Positions 27,351 through 41,000 of a stretch of 41,781 nucleotides of DNA are shown one piece after another. Below the pieces are notes generated by a model. It saw nothing but the letters and a program-made list of their open reading frames with translations, was not told the DNA's origin and ran no database searches. Positions within the stretch are counted from its first letter, which is position 1; each line of letters starts with the position of its first letter. The DNA comes from Phoronis ovalis. Lineage: Eukaryota > Phoronida > Phoronidae. The position numbers and the translations under genes are program-made. The stretch is taken from the NCBI GenBank assembly GCA_028565635.1, contig JAOXYB010040283.1:4848-46628 (forward strand). Reading direction: 5' to 3'.

Positions 27351-30300
27351 CTGAAATTATACCATATAATGAAACAGAAAAATATGTACACCCCACTGCT
27401 ATGGAAATTTTATCTGAGGAATCATACAGCCATTAAGGTAACCAAATTTACCAATACTATAACAGACAGGCTCTGTATGAAATAATATGTTCCTTGGTAC
27501 AAAAATACAGACAACACAGCCCAGGAACCTCTTTGCCTGTGAAAATGTCCTCACTTAATGGAAATATGAAACCTCATCAATTTTACAGTGCAGACTACTT
27601 GAGAACAGAAGAGAGGATGAGACTCTTTTACTAACACATTGAGAACTGTTGCAACATACGTTGTTAAAGATGAATGTTTTTGTAGGACTATAAATGTTTA
27701 AACAACAAACTATTCATCTCATCCTCCCCTACATGCTCAACTGGTTTTGTTTCTTATAATTCTTAGTATTATGAAATACCTTTTAAAATATTTTTGTCAT
27801 AAAAGTATCAGTTCAAAGTCCCCAACATGATACAATTATCAGTTGGTAATAACAACCTACTTAGGTAAATATATCAGATTTCTTTAGCTTTACAAGTACA
27901 AGTACTCTAAACACCTTCGTATGCCATATTAAGTTAAAAAACACTATGAAAACCCATTTAATTTGCTCAACTATTTTTTATATCCCTATATCCATTAGGT
28001 AATGAAGATTGAAATATTTAACTAGTAATGGGCACACATGCCAGGGTACATAAAAATATTGACTACATTGTCTATCCTCATGGGAAAGTCATGTACTTTA
28101 TCCCTCATTTAGTACATCCCACTCTCATATCTAGGAGACCAAAGCTGTTAGGTATTACCACAAATAGTTATCACATAACAGCCCATATTAGCTAGATTTT
28201 AAAATATTATATTCATCAACTATTTTTGTACTCCTAATTATACAAATGAGATGTTACAAACAAGACAACAAAGTACACCATACAACTATGACAATGAAGT
28301 AACATGGAACTAATTTTGAAACAATAACATTATAACTTCCAACACAACTATATTAAAATTGCGCAACTACACATGGAAAGCTTATTATATGAAACAGGAT
28401 TTCGCACAACATTTAATATAGTAATGCTTTAAATAAACTATCGATTTCTACTGCAGAAGTGGAAAATCTAAGATTAAGATCTCAAAACATTATAACCTTC
28501 ATTTCAGGAAACAAATTTAAGTTTCACATTTTTGGAATATTTTTTATGTATGACACAAATTTACAGCACTTTAATGTTCACAACCAAAGACCTTTAGTAG
28601 CAAAAATCTCAACATGAGCATATTTATCAGACCAACAGTCTATTTGTGCCACAAGACAACAGTTTCAGTTAATGGAGTTTAAACAGTTCTTGCTATTACA
28701 GAGTCATATCAGTATTATAGAAGATGCAACAGCAATTTTGTTCCGCATAGACTGATACAGCAAAAATGGACTAAAATTTCAACATTGTTCACAAAGTAGA
28801 TTCATGTTCATAAGTAAGAGCAAATGCACAACCAGTGAGTATGAATCAATTTTTATCACCAATACTTGGAAACATTGTTCTGTAAAAGATAACTATTGTG
28901 TTTTCAGATTATTTCAAAAGTTACCAGATTTCAAATCCATTCACATATACTACATGTTTAATAGACGCTAGATCTTGCCGTTAGAACTTGTTTTTTACAG
29001 AGCAATATTCAACTAACCAAACTACGTTTTTAATGTTCGCATGCATATCAACATTACAATGTGTTTAACTAATGCATAAGTACTAGAATACTGTGGTCTA
29101 GATAATGCACAAGCATTTGATAATACCTCACTCAGGATTACAATTTTTGGACATCTGATTTCAGTTTTTAAGTAAGAAACCTATATAAATCACACTCACA
29201 GATTATTTAACAACATTTAAGAAAATTAGCATTCTGGTAAGTTTAACTTCTTAATTCATAAGGATACTCTAGCAAGGAACGTGTGACAATAATGTGTTTA
29301 TGAAAAATTCAGTATTTCAATGCGACTTGTAAAAAGGTGCACACAAATTATAGTAAAAAATATTAAAACAAATAATTCCAGCAGACAAAAGCTTAAGGTC
29401 ATAAAATAAATCAACAGACACTGCTAAAATACAAAAAAAACACAAATAACTTCGAATACATGTTGGTCTGGAAAATATGTAAAACCAATATTTAAGATCT
29501 ACTTATAATACTCCAAGTTTTTTTTCTTTATACAATTGCACCAAACACTGAAGAGACTTGTAAGGATATGCTACAGTTTTTAGAGCTAAGTCCAGGAAGT
29601 GTCGTCTCAATTTCATATTTAGTAGTTACACGCACAATTAAAACTGATTTTACTACAACTAAAGTTGGAGAGCTACTACACCTTAATGGGAAAGTCTTAT
29701 TTTAATATCACATATGGGGCTGATAATAAGTGAACACACAAATAAAATCGATTTACATTCACAAAGCAAACCTGTGCTACTAAACAATACACATGAAGTA
29801 TCAACTAGCTCTGCTTAATAACCTGCATTTAGTGGAAATATAGTTTTAAATAATACTGTATTTAATGGGAACACAGTGAATATTAACCTTTTATCATGGC
29901 TGACACTTATTTTTTGTTAATAGGGCACATTCAATTGTTTACCTATTTATAAACAATTTCTTTAAAAACCTAATAATAAGCATGTACTTTTATACCACTC
30001 ATATCACCAAATGTTTGTTGAGATAAGAAATATGACACGAAAACTGCAGTTATGAAAATGATGAAATAAAACAAATATGACATGCTTTGATGCTTAACAA
30101 CATGAATAATAAGGTCAACTCGATGGTCAAGAAACAGTAAGATTACTTTTTAATAACACAATTCTACAGTTTTATTACATAAAATATCGATAATAATTGC
30201 AATGTAAAAATTTGCCTTGTAATGTCCTTTCATTTCATAGCCTGAAGCTCCAACCTTTGAAAACCAACTCTTGACTCCATCTTCGTATGTTTAACACAAT

Positions 30301-31586
30301 CCTCTTCCAGCCAATGAATGTCCAGCATTTTAATCCATACATTACAATATAATGTCTGTATTACAGTTACAATACGGATGATAATGATAAGAGAAACTCC
30401 TGTAATAATAAACAATACATACTTCAACACACTGTATCAACAACCTGCTACAGTTGTAGCAGCAGACAAAGCATACTTCAAAGTATCTAAATTATAATGA
30501 CTACATGGCCACCGGAGACTGTCAAAGACATTTTTACCAAATCTCTCAACTGCATCATCAAACCTCCTTTGTTATAGACAGCACCCTAAGATTTCTTACT
30601 ATCTTATCCCAAATGTTTTAATTGATCTTGAGTGCAAAATTACAGAAATTAAGAACGCAATAAGTGAGTGATACATAGATGGATGTTTGCAAAGTTGATC
30701 AAAATTGATTTACATGATAAAGCATACTATTTTCAGAAATCTTTACGTTGGTGGTAGGAACTCTTTTGCACATAACATCAAACTAATCACACCTGTTGCT
30801 GTGAAACTGAATCCAAAGTGAAGAACTCACACATCAAACAGACAGGCACATTACATAATACTATCAGTAGCTAGGATCATTCTACTGTCTACATATCTAA
30901 CATGTGTCGTCAACTGAGCACTAGGATTTCCATTAATTCCCTGTTTTAACACACTCTTAACATTTTTTTTGAGTTTGTGTGATACTCTAAATGTACCTTG
31001 CCACTATTGTACAATCATCATTAATATACTCATTTTGTTACTCTCCCAAACTATCAGTTACAGAATATACACCAGCTAACTACAGAAAAAAATTAATGGT
31101 CACTATATTGACATAATAATAAAGGTATAAAGTCCAACCGGAGACAAATCGTAACTCTCACACAAAGCTATCCGATAGCTGGCGATTCCCTATTTTCACT
31201 TCTGGTTTTGTATGTTTTTGAACTGCAACATAATGGTGATATCTTGTAAACACTTGTTAATACATGACTTGTTTTCCTGATGAGATTACCACACATTTTA
31301 GTCATCTGACCACACTTACCTTAAAGCTGGGATGTGAACAGCATTCTAAACATACCAGCCAGCCAAACCACAGGTGAGTGTGTCAAACTATGTAACTATT
31401 TACTTACCACAGAAACCACTGTCAATATCCTTGACAAGTGCTGATCAACACAGAGTATAGGCGAGCACTCTCCTGTAAATACCTGCTTGTCCTTGGAGTA
31501 GAGTCTGTCCTTTGTGATACTAATGCCGGGTTGCCAACAGTTTTTGAATGGAAATATATGATTCTGTATAATGTGATTCCGTGATT
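27351..31586. other. Intergenic DNA or long 3' UTR, AT-rich
   Basis: I see no coding exon, RNA gene or clear repeat family. Frames are short and AT-driven. Part of this may be CPSF6 3' UTR; the boundary cannot be placed from sequence alone. Confidence 0.5.
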
Positions 31587-31592
31587 TTTATT
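31587..31592 (-). terminator. Candidate proximal poly(A) signal of CPSF6
   Basis: AATAAA on the minus strand about 275 bases after the stop. Further AATAAA motifs lie downstream, so a longer 3' UTR is possible. Confidence 0.4.
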
Positions 31593-31866
31593 TGCCTAAT
31601 TCAGGAATTGTGCAGAGACAAGGTCCACAAATGTACAAAATTGATATCACAGAGAATTTGCAGCATTATAAGACAATCTAATATACAACTGACACATATA
31701 TAAAGAAATCCTTAGAAGGTAATTTTGAAGGTTCCAAACGAATGGAACTGTCATAACTGCACAGAATTGGCAACCCTGCTTGTGTTTCCAACTTTCAGTT
31801 AATAATTAACATTAAAAGGTTTCACCTGCATTTATAACAGGTGAACATTGCCTACCATAAATGATA

Positions 31867-32080
31867 CTAATGCCGTCTGTACTCCCTCTCCCTTTCGTGT
31901 CCATCTCTTTCTCTGTGTGTCCTTTCCTCACGATAACGATCTCTATCCCGACTGCGTTCTCTGTACTCCCTCTCTCCTCCTCTTTCACGGCTACGAGATC
32001 GGTGACTGCGACTTCTTTTTTCTCTTCCAGCATCCCTATCTCTTTCACGTGAGCGAGAACGGCGATCACGACTACGGTCC
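31867..32080 (-). CDS. CPSF6: CPSF6 last coding exon, RS/RE-rich tail
   Basis: Acceptor ttttcag, phase 2. Reads [15 protein letters not shown] ... [19 protein letters not shown] ... ending REREYRRH and TAG at 31869-31867. This is the RS-like domain for nuclear import and SR-protein-type contacts. Confidence 0.96.
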
Positions 32081-35000
32081 CTGAAAACAAGTCAAAGAAA
32101 AATGTTACAGCTTTAATCATGGACAATATACAAGACTCAAACTGGCTGTGGACAATTGTATTTTAAGAAAATCTAATAAATGAGTATTTTCTGAATTTTC
32201 TATCCTAATCTGAATATATTTACTTAATTTCAGTCAAGAATACAAAAAAAGGCAACCAGACAATGAATGCTTTGTGTTACATGGCATAATAATATTGGAA
32301 TCAGTAGTGGCTGCCTCTGGTACAAGACAGACAAAGCACAGCCCAGGTGGTTAACAGTCTTACCTTGATCCATATGACTTTGCCTCAATCCCATGAAGAG
32401 TGTCTTGTAAAGAACTGATAAGGATTTTACACCTGTCATCTTGTGCAATTTTTGATTGTTTAATAAGTGAAATGGCGGTGACTAGGGTTTCAATCGCACT
32501 CGCATATTCCCCTGTAATCAAAATCAAAACATGAGAAGCACTTGAGAAAAATAAAATAACTTAGTCGCGGTACACCATATGAACTTTCGGAAAATCACAA
32601 TGCGCTATTTACCTTGAGGATCACCCAAATCCAAGCTGTGCTACCATCTGCAAAGTCTAGCAAAAACACTGACATTTAAAGTGACATTTTACTGCTTCTG
32701 GAAATAATTTATCATTTTTATTATGTTTACAAAGTCGTCACTTCAAGAAAAGAAACCATTTTTACCAGCACTGGCATCCTGTACAGCTCGTGATATCGCA
32801 CTACTGGACACGGTCTTGTTTCTGGAGAGAATTTCTTCAAACTCTTGTTCTGATATAGCTGGAGAAGCTATCTCTTGTCTACAACACAAGCAAGAATGTT
32901 ATTGTATATGTAAAATAGTTATTCGACTATAATAAATGGAAGTTTAAGCTTTATTTAATTTTTCCAGAGATGTGCCTTCAAAACATATAACATTTAATTG
33001 ATATTTTGCAGAAACTAGTATTACTAGTATCTGGGAATACATCTTCGACATTGGAAGAATAGCAGCAAATTGGAGCAATCATAACTTATATTTACTGATA
33101 TTTTTTTGTAAATACAAACTTAACGCAGTTAAAGGATTTAAGTTTCTACTACAAATAAACTTGGAAACAGGAACCTAAAGAGAGACCTAAATCCCACAAG
33201 TTGAAATACTCCTCGTCTTCACACTAGTTTTTGTTGGATATCCCTATCCATGTTGCCCCCCAGTCTGCAAAAAAAAGCTACTCAGCTGACAACACCATTT
33301 CTGCTGTCGCCAAATGACAGGGCTTTGACTGGAAATATTGTGTAAGAGCTGCATGCGGTATTTGTAATATACCACTTTTTAAAAGAGCTTTATTTGACAT
33401 ACCTTTCAGGTTGTCTGTATGGGTCTTGTGGTGGAAATCCTGGCGCAGGGCCAATAGGTCGACCAAATGCGTCAACTGCTTGGGGTTGGGGCTATAAGCA
33501 GACATGATATGTGATACTATACTTGTTCAAAGGTACATAATTTCTAATTGCAGTATCATACACATTGTAAAACTGACTTTTTTGCAAATGTAATAGAGGG
33601 AGCAAACATGTACAGATTATTTAGGTTCAATTGTTTCAGAGTTGCCAATGGATGTGACAAAAGCTGTCCTGGTTGTCACCATTATTTGCAATGAAAAACA
33701 CAAGAGATGAATTTCAAGATGGCTTCTATGGGGTCTACAAAAACCTCAGTTTAGCCTCTGGTTTCATCAATGCTATTTGCAAATCAGGTTCTGGAATTTA
33801 GGCAAAAGTTGAAAATACAAACATTAACAGTAAAGTGTTTACTTACTGGTGGTAATGTTTGAGGTTGTGGTACAGACTGTGGTGGAAAGAATGCAGGGTT
33901 GACATGAGGTGCAGGCTGTCCTGGAGGAGGGACACCTTGAGGGGGTGGTAGACCCTGTGGTATGCCTTGCACTGGAGGTGGAACTCCTTGGGGAGGGCCT
34001 GTAATATATAATGCTTGGAACTGAGAATAACATGTATGTACAGTAAGGAACAAGCTTTGAGAAATCTCGTCCCTTATAAACCCTGAACCATAGGCATTCT
34101 GGTGTGATCAGCAATAGCATTACCTATAGAAGCATCTTGTCTTGTGCATATGAAAACAGAAACTGCTAACAAATAGTTTTAACGAAAAAGATGATTAAAA
34201 ATGATTTTAATGTTAAAGCTTGTCATAATTCTTAGAAATCAAGTCATTGATTTTCAGCAGATAATCAAAATCTGCTGGGCAATATATTTACTTAAAACAA
34301 GATTTTTAGTAAAAAACGTCGATTTTCTTTTTTTGTCATTTAATAAAGGATCTGCTAATCTGTAACCGCTAGACTTAGCTAAAATTAAATAGTTACAGAA
34401 CAACAGCGATTTAAGCTTAAAAGCAACACCACAAATAGCAATTAACAGGACCTTGTTGTCTACAACCATTGTTTGGAACATATCATAACATGCAGAATAT
34501 TAGATGAAGAGGTATTAATGGGAAAATATACCAAATAACAATAACAACAAATTTTTCAACGATTCCCTCACAGCAAAAGTATTAAAAGAAAAGTTACACT
34601 TACCATTCATTGGAAATCCTGGTCCTTGTCCTGCAAGCAGAAATAGTGTACAGTAAACGCAAGTTAAATTATTCTCTTAATACAGTGTATCTGCATGACA
34701 AAACAATCTTCATGTTAATATCCCAACTATACCGGCTCCTCCCTCAAAACAAGTCCACATCCTCTATCGCTCACAACATCTAAACTTGTGGAGTCAATTG
34801 TCACAAGATGTGTGTGAGTGATCCCGACCATGTATTCAATGTCCTTAGTACACTAAGCAATATAAAATGAATTACTAACCAGGCATAGGTAATCCTGGTC
34901 TTTGTTGCATTGGAGGACCTCCTGAAAAGTATAAATTGTGATGTATTTTGCTAACTTGCTAAGGACTTCTGTTTTCACTTGTATGCGAGGAACAAATATG

Positions 35001-38000
35001 GGTTAGGAATCCAACCAGTTAATGTACATATACGGATTGCTTAATAAAGTCTGAAATAAATTGTATGGTGGGTGGACACTTGCATGGGATCTTCTAAAAG
35101 TGCCTCTTATCCCCTGTGCACCTAAAAACAGAACCACCCTAATTTACTAATAGATTTAGTTGCATTTTCAAATAAAGACCACTTACACCCCTGGCATTGT
35201 AACTGTCTGTGACCACCATGATAAGGAACCAGAGACCTTGTACACAGAAGCCAAGCATCTATTATTGCATCAGCTAAAAGGGAATTTCCCCATCAGCCTA
35301 CGCCAATAGAATGCCTTACGCAACTGGTTACATGCACACCAGACCACTTTTGAATGTGCCCTTGCATTCATAAATAAGTACTACAAGAGTGCCCCCTGAA
35401 GGTGTAACCATTAAAACCGCTTCTGCATCATATTCACATGAGATAACATCAGAACAGGCCATCCTGCAAACTACGCCATCTGTGACAGGGGATCGAAACA
35501 GAGACCTTTTAAGCAGATGCCAAACATCTATCGCATGAGCTGAAAGGAAATTTCCCTATCAGCCTAGGTCAATAGAATGCTTTATGCAACTGGTTGCACA
35601 TCCTCACTAGTAGATAATTTAAGACTTTTTTTACAGCAGAAAGCAGAATAACTACACAAACGGTATAGTTAATATAAAAATATGTCAATATCCCGAGTTC
35701 TTATGCCTTTACCATCAGACCAGTGTTTGGATTTCGCGGCATGGGATAGATTTAGCAGCGTTACCACAAAAAGGTTACTTACACAGTATTAAAACTGATT
35801 AGTAAATGACAGTATTGGTGCTTTCAATGAGCATAGTACCAGAACAAGAGAAATGATGATCATCAAAACCATTTCAACGCCACAAGTTACCAACACCAAG
35901 AATGACTACATACATGTGTAGCCAATATATCAATTTTCCTACACATCACAACACATCACACCTGCTGAAAAGCAGTTACAGCAGGCAGTATTAGTTCCAA
36001 CCTTCATCACTGACCTATATCCCCAAATTTATTTTAGGGTGGGTTATACTTATACACCAAATTAAAATATGTTTTAACTAACCAGGCATTGGTAATCCTG
36101 GTCTTTGTTGCATTGGAGGACCTCCTGAAAAGTATAAATTGTGATGTATTTTGCTAACTTGCTAATTAACTGATAAAGATTTAGTAGCATTATCACAGAA
36201 AGATCACTTGGTCAGCATCGAAACTGATGTGTAAATTATTGAGAATTAAACTGCTCACATAACTAGGCAAATGATCTGATGACCACATAGTCCATGTCAA
36301 TGTCACACATTATTATACCTTCACTATTTCACCTGTGCAAGTCAACATCTGCAGGGTATGACCTACATAGATGTAAAATCAGTTAAAGTGTCGGTTTTCT
36401 TGTACAACACAGCAGAGGATACTGAGGTATAGTTTTGTGAAGAAATATGGCCACCAGTCGGCCATATTGAAAGTGATCCAGATCAAAGTCATACTGGAAT
36501 TGTAGTTTGACATGTATTTACTCTGCATCAAATATGAAGCTGATCTGATATAAAATGATGCCATTATTGCGAGATAAAGGAAATTATTACATACAACAAC
36601 AACACATATAGGACAACTATGTGCCAATGCACTTTGTGCATAATAATTTACTAACCAGGCACTGGTAATGCTGGTCTCTATTTCAAGGACAGGGCTCCTG
36701 CAAAGTATATTATTGTGATATATAATTGCAATCTGAAAAAGTTTTCTGCATTATCATCAGACAACACATTAAAATTATTGCATATGTGATGCTGTTGGGA
36801 ACTGAACTGCATTTAGTTGCATATTTTGCAAAGACCATGCCATCAACTGTAATGACCTGAACCTTGGACCTGCTTAAGCCAAAACCAGTTCTGACCAACA
36901 TAACAGTGTGCTCAGTCCATGTACCTGCAAGGGTTTTACCACATCTGTCCTGAATTAACCTTTGACCTAATACTTAGAAGGGATATTATTTGTACACAAT
37001 TCATGGAATTTCTGCCAGTTAACACAAAAATGAATGATTTACTAACCAGGCAATGGAAACCCTGGTCTTGGTGGAGGGCCTCCTAAAAAGTAACAACTGT
37101 GAAGTATTTTGGAAACTCCTTAATTAGCTAGAAATGTTTACCAATATTTGCTTAAATCAATATTTGCATCATTCTTTTTGCAGTAAATATATTAAAATTT
37201 TGTTCTTGTAAACATTTCTATTAACACCAAAAACTGAGCTTGCAAGATACTATCAAGTGTATAAGCCTACAAACATTATATAACAGACAAGGAACATTTC
37301 AGATTAACATTTATTATCATTACGTGGTCCATAATATTAAATATAAAATTAAATTGATTAATAAATTAACACTACTAAAATGCCAAGAAAATAACGAAAA
37401 TAGATTAGATAAACAAGTTTACAACTCATTTTAAGTATCACACCTTTTAACATTGTCTAATAATGCTAACATTATTTTCGAGTACCAAAAGGAGCTGAAA
37501 ATATGGTATTTTCTTGGCCTGTACTGGTATTCTCCTCTATCTCTTTAGTCACATGGTTTCATGCTAGACAAAAAAGTAGTGGACTTATATTATTGAATAC
37601 CAGTATCTGTACATAAAACCATAAATTAATACTAACCAGCAGGAGGCATAAATCCTGGTCTCTGTAGGCCTGGGCCACTAGGTGGAGGACCTCCTGGAAA
37701 TGGTACTGTAACAAAAGCAAAACCGACTAAGTGATGAAAATATACAATTTTCAACTCTATTTTGTGGAATTTGAGAAAAACTGGGATCTGAGGGTTAACA
37801 TGGCTGTCCATTTTCTCTTTCATCAAGTTAAAAGCTAGTTACCAATCTTTCAAATACTTTTCATAAGCAAAAGTTGAGTAAGAAAATAATATAAAGAGAT
37901 AATGTATTCATTAAAAAGGAATTTTCAGTTGAAATTTTCTTCAGATCTCAAGTTTTTCTCCAACAGCGATTTGCACACTGCATCTAAATATAGTAGTAAA

Positions 38001-41000
38001 AGTAAGCACATTCAAGATGGAATTATATAACAAGTAACCATATCCTTTGACATGAGTACTTTATTATATAATTATGCGAAGGTCAAGTGTCAGGTACAGA
38101 ACATTAGGATCACATAACCCCAAGCCTCCACAAGACTCCCAACAACCAGTAATACATGCCTTAGCAGTACTAAATGATTTGTAGCAGACCTGCATTTTAC
38201 CAGTGCCGACTAGAAGCACAGGTTTCAATTTTTCTAAACTCTGACAACATTTCTCTGTCAAGTATTATTAAAAATATACCAGATCTCTAAGACATTAATC
38301 TTAATTTGGCCTAGAGAGTTAACGAAGGATGCATTACATTACATAAGTGAACTAAGGCAGCGAATATTGTTTGGCACAATTTACAACACTTAATACTTTA
38401 AGTGAAATTTTAGCTAATGAAATGAAAAGATAGACAAACACAAGTACACATATTTTGAAAGTATGCAACTCAAGCTTTGAAAATGTTAAGCTTTTGAAAT
38501 AATAAATTCAAAAGGATATAAATCAAGAAGCTACTAGTTGAAACTGTGCACAAATTATCTTTAGATATATGGGTACAAAACCATGTCTCAGATTTTTGAA
38601 ATTTTGTTCAAAAGATATGAATTTTAAGTATATGCAAAAAAATAAGCCAAATTCATATTTTTTTATTCATTGACATAAACAAATAAAGTTTCAAAAATCT
38701 GAGACACAGCTTTGTAAGGAACGTTTGTGCTATGTTTAGTATGGGATTTATATTCAACTTATATTCTTTGAATTTTCACGTTTCTAAAATTTAATATTTT
38801 ATCCAACCATGCATGACTTGGTTACAGATTTAGAAAGCTCGAGTTGTATACTTTCAAAATGTATATACTTTTTTGTCTATCATTTCATTTAATTAGCAAT
38901 ATAACTTGTGAATAAATTAAGCAGAACAATATTGGCAGATGCTACAAATCACTAGATACCCTGTATGAATCCCCTTCACCAATACCCTACACTTACCACC
39001 CGGTGGAAAGGGCTCAATGTTAGTGGCTAGAAACATGAAACGTGCAATGAACATTTATTGCCGAAAACAGCTGGAAGGATGCTAGGTTATCACAGCATGA
39101 TTATCCTCATCTCGCCCGTTTTATAGGAAAACATATTGCTTAGCTGCTGTTAACAAAGTTTTACAGTGTTAATATTAAGAGGAGTAACAAAGCATTGGTA
39201 TACATACTATTAGAACTAAGGAGATGCAGGTGACAAAACTGTGGCACTCCAGAGCATACATGTGCTATTATGGTTTCTGTAATTATGTCAGTTTTATTTG
39301 GCTTTAAAATGCCCCAGTGATTTGCATCATACTGCAATTCAAAGGCTGTTTGGTATGTCACCTGCACAAGTACATGTATTTGAACCTGAAGCTATAGCAG
39401 GAAACACCTTTACAATAATTGAGTTCAATCTTTATCCAGAGGTAGATTTAAAGCAGAATGACTCAAAATATCAGTAATTTCATACTCTCCCAAAATGTTT
39501 GAGCTGTTTTAAATTTTGATATAGCTTCTAATAGACAACTTTGCACGCTGTATAGCAGCACTTACCAGGTGGTCTTTCCCATTCATGACGAGGAGGAGGC
39601 ATACCTCTTGGATCTGGACCCATATGGGGTCCGCGAGGACCAGGACCTGGAGGGCCACGAGGAGGCTAGAAAAATACAAATTTCAATATGCTCAAAAATT
39701 AAATACCATCACTTTTATGTAATGTACAACTCCTTAAATGAGCTGGGAAGCTAGAGTAAAAATTAGCTGCTAGTGCTTACTACCAATGCAATCAAATTCT
39801 GTCTGATTCTTCCAATATTTCAGTGGTGCGGGAAATTTCCGCTAAGATTCCAGCCGAAATGGACAAGCAATCTCATGTATTTTTATCAAAAAACTGATAA
39901 GAAAATAAACAGTTAGTTTTTAAATAAGAGATTAATAATGGACAGAATAGCCAGTTGAATATATTTCTACAATAACATCAACACTTACCATGCCAGGAGG
40001 TGGATGACCTTGACGTGGGGGCATACCTGGGGGTCCGCCATGCATACCCGGGGGTCCGCCATGCATACCCGGGGGTCCGCCATGCATACCAGGTGGTCCA
40101 CCATGCATTCCAGGCGGTCCACCATGCATACCAGGCGGTCCACCAGGCATACCAGGAGGTCCACCAGGCATACCAGGAGGTCCTCCAGGCATTCCAGGGG
40201 GTCCATGCATCCCAGGTGGACCACCTGGCATTGGGCCACCAGGAGGCATTCCTGGGCCTGGAGGGGCAGACCTAGGTGGTCCACCAAATGGAGGACCGCC
40301 AGGACCGGGGCCTCCAGAGCCGCCATGCCCTTGTGGTGGAGCAGGACCTCGCTGACCAGGAGTGGCTGGACGCGGACCACGAGGGGTGAATCCACGACCA
40401 CGCCCAGCATTCTGATCTGTAATACAAATTTCCACATTCCTCATTCAGTTATGAAGTAAAAAACAACACCTGCCATACAACTTAAGATATCAACTGTGAG
40501 GTTGTCTCTTAGTCAACCAACTATATGGCACTTGAAAAGACAGCCTAGGTAACTTTAAGAACACATATTTTCATCAGCATATGTCATTTTTGTTTATACA
40601 ACGATTGTCTAGAAAAACGCTTTTTGAACAAATTTAATTAATTAAATTAATTGCGATATGAAACTTACTCTGTTGCGGCTGAGGTTCGTTTTTACGAGCA
40701 GCTTGTTCAAACTGATTGAGAGCCTGTTTATTGCAGTGAGTGACTACTGGATCCTGACCATGTAGAACTTTCTTTGGTAAACGATCCAAAACCATTCGAG
40801 AAGAAGACTCTGAGCCTAAGGTTACCACAGCAAAACTACAATCATAAAAAATCATGCATGAAACACCAATTTATTTCAAAACAGAACTTAATTTTGTCAC
40901 CTGTAATACAAACCGGCACATCATAGAACAAGATATGTGAAATTATTGTCATGTGCTGTTGCACAGATTTCTTTGCAAAGGCAATGGCAATACTGCAGTG

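Noticed and set aside
30230-30430. 66-codon minus-strand frame with a hydrophobic stretch
   Set aside because: Hydrophobicity comes from A/T-rich codons; no family resemblance or supporting context.
31812-32126. Longer minus-strand frame over the CPSF6 tail
   Set aside because: Out of frame with the RS/RE-rich reading that joins correctly from the upstream exon and ends EYRRH.
39985-40459. Several long frames on both strands over the GC-rich repeat
   Set aside because: A 21-bp repeat leaves all frames open. Only the GGPPGMH frame joins the RRM exon and next exon in phase.
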